Part shown: positions 30,492 through 36,586 of the stretch, piece by piece
Layout: every line of letters starts with the position of its first letter
Position numbering within the stretch: position 1 is the first letter of the stretch
Assembly (NCBI GenBank): GCA_947629315.1
Contig: CANRDB010000013.1
Location: 1-36,586, forward strand
Reading direction: 5' to 3'
Origin: an uncultured Bacilli bacterium
GTDB taxonomy: Bacteria > Bacillota_I > Bacilli_A > RF39 > UBA660
Length of the DNA: 36,586 bases
The notes under the pieces: model-generated
Databases searched by the model: none
The model's input: the letters and a program-made list of their open reading frames with translations, nothing else
What the model was told of the DNA's origin: nothing
Made by a program: the position numbers and the translations under genes

Positions 30492-31671
30492 TTTGATCCT
30501 CCACATAAGGAGTAATCGCTTCATAATCCGTAATATCCTCATAGACACTAAAGAATACTCGCAATCTTACTCCATCCTTTTCTACTACTTTTTTCATCAC
30601 TTGAGAATGTATGATATATTCACTCTCTTTTAGTTGACTCTCTATCTTGTTCGTTGCGAACTGTTTGGCTTTGAAAATAGCTCCCTCTTCCGTTTCAATC
30701 ACCGAAATAGTATGTACTTCTTCCTGGGTTTCTTTCACCAAAGCAATGGGAATTCCTCTTTTTTGAAGAAGAATATGTCTTGTAACCATTTTATCATAAA
30801 ATGGGTGAAAATGAAAGAATTCGATTCGGTGGGATAGAAATTCTAAAACATAGACATTCTTTTGACGCCCTGTTTTCGTCTGTTCATAGTATCCAAATGG
30901 ATAAAAAACTTCTACTTCATACCACACCTCTCCATATACTTTAGCGTTTGCGCTCACCGTTTCTTGAATCGTTCCATTAAGAGAAATATAACCACTGACT
31001 ATAATATCCCCTTTTTTTACATAATCATTCAAGAATTTCACATTTTGTCCAAAAGAACTCTCTATTTTTTTAATAATAGCATTCTTTTTAGCGATGACAT
31101 GTCGATACCCAGACTCTTCCTTTTTAGGACTTTCTATTCGTGGTTCATAACGGACACGATATTTAGTACCAATCGTCTCTATTTCTAGCCACTCTAGGTC
31201 ATTACGATGATTCGCTAAAATACTCTCTTTGATTTTAGATAATTCTTGATAACTCTTTTGAAAAGCATATTTTTCAATATGATATTGCTTTAATTCTATC
31301 AATAATTGTTGTTTAAACTGTTCATCATTCGTGACAATTTCTATCGTAAAAATCATTCGCGATAATAAAAAAAGGATACCAATTGCGACACAAACAGCGA
31401 GAATAATCCACTTATTTTGAATGGTTTTCTTTTTCTCTTTGATTAGTCCACCATATTCGATAATACCGATTTCATAGATTGTGTTGAGTTTAGAAACCAA
31501 GGCATAATCCTTATAATAGATAGTTACATAAACCTCTTCTTTGGAAATCCTTTCAAGATGTAAAAGAGAAACATGATTTTTCGCTAAACGCAAAAGATAA
31601 CGATTCACATTTTTTCCCCGGAGATAAATTTTAATCTTACTTTTAAAAGCCTCTATGTGTCTATTTTTCAT
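30472..31671 (-). CDS. yqfD: sporulation protein YqfD
   Basis: A 399-aa membrane protein of the SpoIV-type YqfD family, expressed in the mother cell in Bacillus and needed for efficient sporulation. It has a cytoplasmic N-terminal part starting 'LRGKNVNRYLLRLAKNHV', a helix near 88-110 ('WIILAVCVAIGILFLLSRMI') and an extracytoplasmic domain with 'YVKKGDIIVSGYI' and 'VYGEVWYEVEVFYPF', characteristic of the family. It follows yqfC by 3 bases. Confidence 0.92.
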   Translation of the reverse strand: MKNRHIEAFKSKIKIYLRGKNVNRYLLRLAKNHVSLLHLERISKEEVYVTIYYKDYALVSKLNTIYEIGIIEYGGLIKEKKKTIQNKWIILAVCVAIGILFLLSRMIFTIEIVTNDEQFKQQLLIELKQYHIEKYAFQKSYQELSKIKESILANHRNDLEWLEIETIGTKYRVRYEPRIESPKKEESGYRHVIAKKNAIIKKIESSFGQNVKFLNDYVKKGDIIVSGYISLNGTIQETVSANAKVYGEVWYEVEVFYPFGYYEQTKTGRQKNVYVLEFLSHRIEFFHFHPFYDKMVTRHILLQKRGIPIALVKETQEEVHTISVIETEEGAIFKAKQFATNKIESQLKESEYIIHSQVMKKVVEKDGVRLRVFFSVYEDITDYEAITPYVEDQNEGDHT

Positions 31672-31674
31672 AAA

Positions 31675-31902
31675 TCACCTAAATTCAATTTTGGAGATTT
31701 CCCCCTCTATTAATACTTCATCCACTAATAGTTTACTAATCACTAAGTGACTGCCTGATACGATGAGTGTTCCATCTCGATACTGAATTCGAATAGTTTC
31801 TTCATCAAAAGAAATAATTTCTTGATAATTGATAATGTCTATTTGCTGTGGAAGATAGATTAGTTTAAATTCTTCATCTACAAAGAAAGAACGAATAGAC
31901 AT
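31675..31902 (-). CDS. yqfC: sporulation protein YqfC
   Basis: A 75-aa protein matching YqfC ('EILLFDEETIRI'-like core seen here as 'EIISFDEETIRIQYRDGTLIVSG'), a mother-cell sporulation protein always paired with YqfD. ATG 31900-31902 follows GGTGAT; the longer frame is rejected. An AATACAAT element upstream is one base from a sigma-E -10, without a clear -35. Confidence 0.88.
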   Translation of the reverse strand: MSIRSFFVDEEFKLIYLPQQIDIINYQEIISFDEETIRIQYRDGTLIVSGSHLVISKLLVDEVLIEGEISKIEFR

Positions 31903-31934
31903 AACATCACCTATATTATTGTATTTCCAAAGCA

Positions 31935-31960
31935 AAGAAAAAAGACTAATTTTAGTCTTT
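31935..31960 (-). terminator. terminator of the spoVA operon
   Basis: AAAGACTAA (31941-31949) and TTAGTCTTT (31952-31960) form a 9-bp stem; on the minus strand it runs into TTTTTTC. The spoVAE stop is in the stem. Confidence 0.85.
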
Positions 31961-32302
31961 TGGATGAAATACTAAAGAGAATAAGAAAGAAAAAATAATA
32001 GCCGATACAATCCCCGCCGAAGTTAAATCAAACATTCCTAAAAATAGACCCATGACACCAAAGTTATGAACGGTGTCCATGGCTCCATGAATCAGTAAAT
32101 GTCCAAAACTAGTTATGGGAACCAAGGCACCTCCTCCTGCCCATAGAACTATTTTATCATAGATATCAAACACATCTAAAAAAGCTCCTATCACAACAAA
32201 CATACTCGTAATATGACCAGGCGTTAATTTCGTATTGTCTAAAATAATCTGCCCAATCAAACAGACGATTCCTGCGAATAAAAAGGCATTAAGATAAATC
32301 AT
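31952..32302 (-). CDS. spoVAE: stage V sporulation protein AE (SpoVAEB type)
   Basis: A 116-aa four-helix membrane protein, start 'MIYLNAFLFAGIVCLIGQIILD', then 'LTPGHITSMFVVIGAFLDVFDIYDKI' and 'ITSFGHLLIHGAMD', typical of SpoVAE(B). It is part of the forespore inner-membrane channel moving dipicolinic acid. It overlaps spoVAD by 14 bases. No SpoVAA/AB/AF follow here. Confidence 0.94.
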   Translation of the reverse strand: MIYLNAFLFAGIVCLIGQIILDNTKLTPGHITSMFVVIGAFLDVFDIYDKIVLWAGGGALVPITSFGHLLIHGAMDTVHNFGVMGLFLGMFDLTSAGIVSAIIFSFLFSLVFHPKD

Positions 32303-33287
32303 GGTTCACCTCCAAACTAATCGCATGAGAGACACTAGGAATGGATAACTTTTGATTCGTCATCGTAGGAGAAAGTAAGGCTCCCGTTGCCACTAATAGT
32401 ACTCTCTTCAATTCTTTTCTCTTCATTTTTTCAAAAATGTAACTATATACGACAAGGGGTAGACAAGCGGGTCCAGATCCTCCGGCAAAAACTGGTTGAT
32501 TCTCTAAATCATAAATCATACAAGCAGTATCATCATAATGATTCAGTTCTACATGATATTCTAGTCTCATATACTCCGTTAATATCTTTTTGCCATACAC
32601 TCCTAAATCCCCTGTTAGTACTAAATCATAATAACTGATGTCACGATTCGTCTCTTTTAAATGTTCATAGATAGTGGTAGCTGCAGAAGGTGCCATAGCC
32701 GCTCCCATATGATACGGATCCGTTACTCCCAAATCAATGACCCGACCAATCGTCGCACTTTCAATCTTAATAGGAGATTCTTTTCGACTTAAATACGCAC
32801 TGGCGGCCCCCGTTACTGTAAAAGTAGCTGTTTTTCGTTTCGGTCCCCCATATTCTACTGGTTGTCGAAATTGTTTCTCACTGCCATTATTATGAGAAGA
32901 AACACTGACAACACAATTCTGAATTTGGTCAGAATCTAGCATATTACTACCGAGAATCAAACCTAAAACACTAGTCGAACAAGCAGAATAAATGCCAATA
33001 AGAGGAATTCCTAAAGTAGCCGATGCATAATTGGTAGAGACAATTTGATTTAATAGATCACCCGAGATATGCAAATCAACCTCTTTTTTGACTTTCATTA
33101 CTTTTGCTAAAACCGTATCGACACTTTCCACTAACAACTTACTTTCGGCTTGTTCCCATGTCTTCGTACCACAGTAAAAATTATCATAACTCTTATCATA
33201 ATACTTGTTAAAAGGGCCTTTGGCCTCATAAGGTCCTGTAATCGTACTAGTTCCATTAATATAAACATTATTGTATTTAAAAGTCAT
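32289..33287 (-). CDS. spoVAD: stage V sporulation protein AD
   Basis: A 332-aa thiolase-fold protein that binds dipicolinic acid. It has 'GPFNKYYDKSYDNFYCGTKTWEQAE', 'GIYSACSTSVLGL' (the former thiolase active-site region), 'VVSVSSHNNGSEKQFRQPVEYGG', and 'GDLGVYGKKIL', all SpoVAD hallmarks. Starts 1 base after the spoVAC stop and overlaps spoVAE. Confidence 0.96.
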   Translation of the reverse strand: MTFKYNNVYINGTSTITGPYEAKGPFNKYYDKSYDNFYCGTKTWEQAESKLLVESVDTVLAKVMKVKKEVDLHISGDLLNQIVSTNYASATLGIPLIGIYSACSTSVLGLILGSNMLDSDQIQNCVVSVSSHNNGSEKQFRQPVEYGGPKRKTATFTVTGAASAYLSRKESPIKIESATIGRVIDLGVTDPYHMGAAMAPSAATTIYEHLKETNRDISYYDLVLTGDLGVYGKKILTEYMRLEYHVELNHYDDTACMIYDLENQPVFAGGSGPACLPLVVYSYIFEKMKRKELKRVLLVATGALLSPTMTNQKLSIPSVSHAISLEVNHDLS

Positions 33288-33288
33288 A

Positions 33289-33729
33289 TTATCCCCCTAT
33301 CACCATGACACGCAATAAACCAAATAAATAAGCACTAACGACCCCAAAAATAATTACTGTTCCTGCTAACTTAAACATATTCGCGCCAATTCCTGTTACT
33401 AGTCCCTCTTTTTTATATTCTAAAGCAGCACTCATCATCGAATGCGCAAATCCAGTAATAGGAATAATCAACCCACAACGAGCAAAAGAAACCATCTTAT
33501 CAAAGAACCCTAGACAAGTAAGAAAACAGCCTAAAAATACTAACGTAATAATCATAAATACACTAGCATCCTTGGTAGGTACACTAAAATAATAAGCATA
33601 AAAAGAAACTAAAAACTGTCCTAGTACCCCCATCAATCCACCTACGATAAAAGCAATTAATCCATTATATAGACGGTTCTCTTTTGGTGTATATTTATTT
33701 ACCAACATTTTATACTTGTTTTTATCCAT
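33289..33729 (-). CDS. spoVAC: stage V sporulation protein AC
   Basis: A 146-aa membrane protein (about four helices), a mechanosensitive-type channel component for dipicolinic acid release. Start 'MDKNKYKMLVNKYTPKENRLYN', then 'GGLMGVLGQFLVSFY' and 'GFAHSMMSAALEYKKEGLVTG', typical of SpoVAC. First gene of spoVAC-AD-AE, with AGGAGG and a sigma-G-like promoter upstream. Confidence 0.95.
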   Translation of the reverse strand: MDKNKYKMLVNKYTPKENRLYNGLIAFIVGGLMGVLGQFLVSFYAYYFSVPTKDASVFMIITLVFLGCFLTCLGFFDKMVSFARCGLIIPITGFAHSMMSAALEYKKEGLVTGIGANMFKLAGTVIIFGVVSAYLFGLLRVMVIGG

Positions 33730-33734
33730 ATAAA

Positions 33735-33768
33735 AACCTCCTATCCCTATTATGGGATAAAAGGTTTC
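33735..33768 (-). terminator. hairpin before spoVAC: terminator and RBS-sequestering structure
   Basis: AAACC...GGTTT outer arms and TATCCC-ATAATA-GGGATA inner arms form a stem on the minus strand, followed by TTTTTAT. It can end transcripts from the upstream pilin-like gene. Its 3' half contains the AGGAGG of spoVAC, and its middle overlaps the sigma-G-like -10. Confidence 0.65.
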
Positions 33769-33778
33769 TTTTTATACA
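33748..33778 (-). promoter_or_regulatory. sigma-G-like promoter of spoVAC-AD-AE
   Basis: TGTATA (33773-33778, minus strand), 18-base spacer, CATAATA (33748-33754): one mismatch to the sigma-G -10 CATACTA and close to the -35. A transcript would start near 33741, at the edge of the AGGAGG, giving a very short leader. Forespore expression is what spoVA needs. Confidence 0.55.
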
Positions 33779-35233
33779 CTATTCTTCGTTTTTCCGATTG
33801 GCATAATAATTTTCACATGACTTTTTCTGTTCATTTGATTTTGCTAACGTAAATCCATATTGATTCGTTGCCTCATTAAAACTCATCAAAACATATTGAG
33901 AAGTAGCCGCATCACTTGGTAAATCAATATCCTTTGTCGTTAAATAACCACCATTATATAACTCTTCAACGGATACACATACTTCCGTTACCTTTGCTGC
34001 ATCTTTAACAGTCGTTGCAATCTTTGTTAAAGATTCTCTTAATTCATCGAAATCTGCTACATTTAAGAATGCCTCATCTGTTTTATTGTATCGATATTCC
34101 TTAACCGCTTTATGCTCTAAATAATATCTTAAATTTTGGTCGGTATTCGATTTTGGTTCAGTAGAGGTAGATGCTCCCAGTGTATTAATATCAGTGGATG
34201 GAGATAACATATAGTTAGCATATGGTGGCAAAGAACCAATTCCTATCGTATAGAAATAAGAAGTACTTCCATACGTTTCTCCAGCTTTCTGTTTTGCCAA
34301 ATAAGCAACTCTCATAACATTATAAACTAACTCACTATTCTTTAAAGTTGCTTGCTCTGCTCCATATCTATCAGCAGAACTAAAGTTTTTAATAATGAAA
34401 TTGCTACAATAACCTGAACTTGACTTTTCTCTTTTTATCCAATCATCACGATTTAAGCAAAGTGTTCTTCCGTTTCCAATATTGGCATTTTTCATTTGAA
34501 AAGGATTACTTTCATCCAACGTAGAACCCGTCGTTGGCTCTCCATCTGTTACTAGTATATAAACCGGAATTCTTGTTCCCTTTTCTACACCGGCACTCGC
34601 AAACATCAAAGCCGCTTGTTGCACCCCAATCATCGTATAAGTTCCTGATTCCAAACTAGTAACCTGAATGGTGGTACCATCTACAGAGAAAGCAAAATCT
34701 CCATTAGAATTTATCGTAATCTTTCCTGTACTGGATGTTTTTTTATCATAGGTTAATGCCTTCATTTTCTCAACCGTTTGAACAGGTTTTAAATCTCTCT
34801 TCAAACGAATAGAGGCTGTTGTAATATGGTTATAAGAGGCATCGAATGTTCCTCCAAATACCACAAATCCAACACGATTATCTTCATTTTCATTAAATAT
34901 CTCTAACGCTTCATTAGTAGCCGTTATCAAACCGTCCATTCGTTTTCCTATTCCTGTCATGTTTTCGTTCATCGTCTTAGAAGCGTCTAGGATAAAAATA
35001 ATATCCAAACCAACCATAATCTTTTGACCATCTGTATCATCAAATAAATCAGAATTGTTCACAGACCATTTCTCAGCAGCATTTAAAATGGCTTTTTCCT
35101 GGGTATCTGTAATCTCTGTTTTCGCATCTTGAACATTCTTTACTACTAATCTACCAATTAATAGAATTAAAATTGCTAATATTACTAATACACATAATAA
35201 CTCAACTAATGTAAATCCTCTTCTTCTCTTCAT
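33779..35233 (-). CDS. prepilin-type protein with an internal von Willebrand A domain
   Basis: A 484-aa fusion. The N-terminus is a type IV prepilin leader, K-R-R-R-G6 then F-T-L-V-E11 and a hydrophobic helix (residues 7-33), so a prepilin peptidase would cut after Gly6. A von Willebrand A domain follows with the MIDAS motif D83-A-S-K-T87 and 'LVTDGEPTTGS'. The C-terminal 'VCVSVEELYNGGYLTTKDI' looks like the usual pilin end, so the vWA domain seems inserted in a pilin framework. Such proteins may be pilus-tip adhesins or pseudopilins. No other pilus genes are in the window. It starts 1 base after the dCMP deaminase gene ends, on the same strand. Confidence 0.85.
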   Translation of the reverse strand: MKRRRGFTLVELLCVLVILAILILLIGRLVVKNVQDAKTEITDTQEKAILNAAEKWSVNNSDLFDDTDGQKIMVGLDIIFILDASKTMNENMTGIGKRMDGLITATNEALEIFNENEDNRVGFVVFGGTFDASYNHITTASIRLKRDLKPVQTVEKMKALTYDKKTSSTGKITINSNGDFAFSVDGTTIQVTSLESGTYTMIGVQQAALMFASAGVEKGTRIPVYILVTDGEPTTGSTLDESNPFQMKNANIGNGRTLCLNRDDWIKREKSSSGYCSNFIIKNFSSADRYGAEQATLKNSELVYNVMRVAYLAKQKAGETYGSTSYFYTIGIGSLPPYANYMLSPSTDINTLGASTSTEPKSNTDQNLRYYLEHKAVKEYRYNKTDEAFLNVADFDELRESLTKIATTVKDAAKVTEVCVSVEELYNGGYLTTKDIDLPSDAATSQYVLMSFNEATNQYGFTLAKSNEQKKSCENYYANRKNEE

Positions 35234-35234
35234 A

Positions 35235-35714
35235 CTATACCTCTATTTCAATTACTTTGTGGTGACGTTGATATTGCTCATAGCGAATCCCTGCCATATC
35301 TAGTAGTTTTTTAGAAGCAATCACCCCATCAGTTGTTGCGTACTTATCACTATCATATACCACTCTTTTAATACCAGACTGAATAATTAATTTTGTACAC
35401 TCATTACAAGGAAATAACGTAACATAAATGGTTGCTCCTGTTAAATCCTTACCACGACAATTCATAATCGCATTTAATTCTCCGTGACAAACATATAAAT
35501 ACTTTGTTTCTAATGGCGCACCCTCTCTCGCCCAAGGGAATTCATCATCTTCAATTCCATTCGGAGTTCCATTATACCCAATAGATAAAATTCTATGATG
35601 TTCATCCACTATACAGGCACCAACCTGTGTATTAGGGTCTTTACTTCGTTCCTTGGACAACTGAGCAATTCCCATAAAATACTCATCCCAAGTGATATAA
35701 TCTTCTCGTTTCAT
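35235..35714 (-). CDS. dCMP deaminase (ComEB type)
   Basis: A 159-aa zinc deaminase making dUMP from dCMP for dTMP synthesis. Motifs: 'SKDPNTQVGACIVD', 'GYNGTPNGIEDDEFPWAREG', zinc C-H-G-E ('YVCHGELNAI') and P-C-N-E-C. This is the ComEB/phage dCMP deaminase family, which carries H-A/G-E. ATG 35712-35714 follows GGTGCGG. It is in an operon with the pilin-like gene. Confidence 0.93.
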   Translation of the reverse strand: MKREDYITWDEYFMGIAQLSKERSKDPNTQVGACIVDEHHRILSIGYNGTPNGIEDDEFPWAREGAPLETKYLYVCHGELNAIMNCRGKDLTGATIYVTLFPCNECTKLIIQSGIKRVVYDSDKYATTDGVIASKKLLDMAGIRYEQYQRHHKVIEIEV

Positions 35715-35736
35715 CGCACCGCACCTCACTATTATT

Positions 35737-35765
35737 AGTATAACATAGAAACTGCGTATTGTCTA
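35737..35765 (-). promoter_or_regulatory. sigma-A promoter of the dCMP deaminase/pilin-like operon
   Basis: TAGACA (35760-35765, minus strand), 17-base spacer, TATACT (35737-35742). Confidence 0.6.
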
Positions 35766-35815
35766 TTTTTTTCTTCAATCCAATATTTTATGATACAATG
35801 GATATGGTGATATTC

Positions 35816-36412
35816 ATGATAGAAAAAATATTAGAAGAAATGAAACCCTATCAAATTGTCAAACAGCAAACATTAAACACTTTAAAAGGAAATTTTTTAG
35901 CCTTATCACAAGAACGTTTTACACTAGCCAATGGCACTACCATTCCAAGAGAATGTATTCAAAAAAAGAATACCCATGCCATAATGGTGATTCCAGAAAC
36001 GATTGAACATCGATTTGTCATGGTCATTCAACCTCGCCCATTTTCTAAAACTGGCGTTTCCATTGAGTTTCCAGCAGGATATGTAGAACAAGAAGAAGGA
36101 CTAGAAGAAGCCGCTAAAAGAGAATTAGAGGAAGAAACCGGTTATCATTGGCAAGAAGTTCATCCCATTACTTCTTACTATCAAGATATTGGATGTTCAC
36201 GCGCTCAAATTTCTCTCTTTCATGCGAAAAACTGCGAAAAGAAAACCGTTCAACACCTAGACGATAGTGAAATGATTACATTCATCGAAGTTAGTTTTCA
36301 AGAACTTTTAGAACTCTTTCAAAACGGTATGGTTTGTGATGCGAATAGTGTTACCTGCCTTTTCTACTTATTATCTCATCAAAAAGGAAATTCTTTCTTT
36401 TTTAAAGATTGA
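35816..36412 (+). CDS. Nudix hydrolase (ADP-ribose pyrophosphatase-like)
   Basis: A 198-aa hydrolase of nucleoside-diphosphate-linked compounds. The Nudix box G-x5-E-x7-R-E-U-x-E-E-x-G-U reads 'GYVEQEEGLEEAAKRELEEET' and continues G-Y, preceded by 'SIEFPA', as in ADP-sugar pyrophosphatases. ATG 35816 is chosen for GGTGAT just upstream. It is alone on the plus strand, divergent from the deaminase. An inverted repeat AGGAAATTC (36385-36393)/GAATTTCCT (36411-36419) at its end could be a weak terminator. Substrate not determinable. Confidence 0.87.
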   Translation: MIEKILEEMKPYQIVKQQTLNTLKGNFLALSQERFTLANGTTIPRECIQKKNTHAIMVIPETIEHRFVMVIQPRPFSKTGVSIEFPAGYVEQEEGLEEAAKRELEEETGYHWQEVHPITSYYQDIGCSRAQISLFHAKNCEKKTVQHLDDSEMITFIEVSFQELLELFQNGMVCDANSVTCLFYLLSHQKGNSFFFKD

Positions 36413-36480
36413 ATTTCCTCACTTTTCAACTTTCTACCCTACCAAAAGGCAAAAATTTGTAAAAATATTTCGTTTTCTAT

Positions 36481-36508
36481 TTGAAATACGAAAAAAATAT
36501 GATATAAT
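36481..36508 (+). promoter_or_regulatory. sigma-A promoter of the tRNA-Lys gene
   Basis: TTGAAA (36481-36486), 16-base spacer, perfect TATAAT (36503-36508), 19 bases before the tRNA. Confidence 0.7.
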
Positions 36509-36527
36509 GATTTAGTCAGTTGGACAT

Positions 36528-36586
36528 GTCTCCTTAGCTCAGTTGGTAGAGCAACAGACTCTTAATCTGTGGGTCTAGGGTTCGAG
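36528..36586 (+). tRNA. tRNA-Lys (anticodon CTT), cut by the window edge
   Basis: The sequence folds as a tRNA: acceptor GTCTCCT (36528-36534), D stem GCTC/GAGC with loop AGTTGGTA, anticodon stem ACAGA/TCTGT with loop C-T-C-T-T-A-A giving anticodon CTT (36561-36563), and the start of the T arm (TAGGG-TTCGAG). The 3' part lies outside the window, so the acceptor pairing cannot be checked. It could be the first of a tRNA cluster. Confidence 0.92.

Noticed and set aside
1-36586. CRISPR arrays, rRNA genes, insertion sequences with transposase
   Set aside because: No regularly spaced repeats, rRNA cores or transposase motifs were seen; the serine recombinase is the only mobile-element enzyme.

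Overview
The window looks like a chromosome segment from a low-GC, endospore-forming member of the Bacillota (Bacilli side; an Erysipelotrichia- or RF39-like gut lineage is my guess, not proven). Reasons: AT-rich DNA, GGTGAT/GGAGG ribosome-binding sites, sigma-A promoters of the TTGACA/TATAAT type, a Bacillus-like yqfC-yqfD...ybeY-dgkA-cdd-era-yqzL-recO-(glyS) block, an mraZ-rsmH-ftsL-pbp cluster, and several spore genes (spoVAC-AD-AE, yqfC, yqfD, sspI, two YjcZ-like miniproteins and a split spoVD). Most genes lie on the minus strand.

Layout, left to right. 1-2287 is the end of an integrated element: a partial ORF at the edge, a large serine recombinase, and a 50-aa ORF just upstream of it. 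The element breaks a SpoVD-like class B penicillin-binding protein (2269-3168) exactly at its catalytic S-T-F-K motif. A near-consensus sigma-E (mother-cell) promoter sits in front of the 50-aa ORF and recombinase. 3216-7201 holds two tandem paralogues of unknown function. 7296-11098 is lipid metabolism: two PlsC-type acyltransferases around an acyl-CoA/acyl-acid ligase, then a CDP-alcohol phosphatidyltransferase. 11166-15123 is the division cluster (PASTA-PBP, ftsL, rsmH, mraZ) with four MraZ boxes and a promoter. 15191-15480 carries two YjcZ-like spore miniproteins with a sigma-K-like promoter. Then come prsA, recX, a small protein divergent from a small HTH regulator, a membrane GGDEF-type sensor, and a four-gene envelope operon (lipoprotein, acidic protein, YtxG-like, YtxH-like).

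22965-26600 has trmB, a Met/Pro-rich small protein, sspI with a sigma-G-like promoter, glyS, an unknown gene, and a compact T-box-type leader. 26612-31902 is the recO/era/cdd/dgkA/ybeY and yqfD/yqfC region, in which a VanZ-family gene stands where Bacillus has phoH and yqfF. 31952-33729 is spoVAC-AD-AE, with a sigma-G-like promoter inside a hairpin. The right end has a prepilin/von Willebrand A fusion protein, a dCMP deaminase, a Nudix hydrolase and the 5' part of a tRNA-Lys(CTT).

Main interpretation: the left end appears to be a sporulation-controlled DNA rearrangement, analogous to the Bacillus skin element in sigK but using spoVD as target. The split point, orientation, adjacent recombinase and sigma-E-type promoter are visible in the sequence. 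The matching C-terminal half of spoVD would lie beyond the left edge, so excision and repair are inferred.
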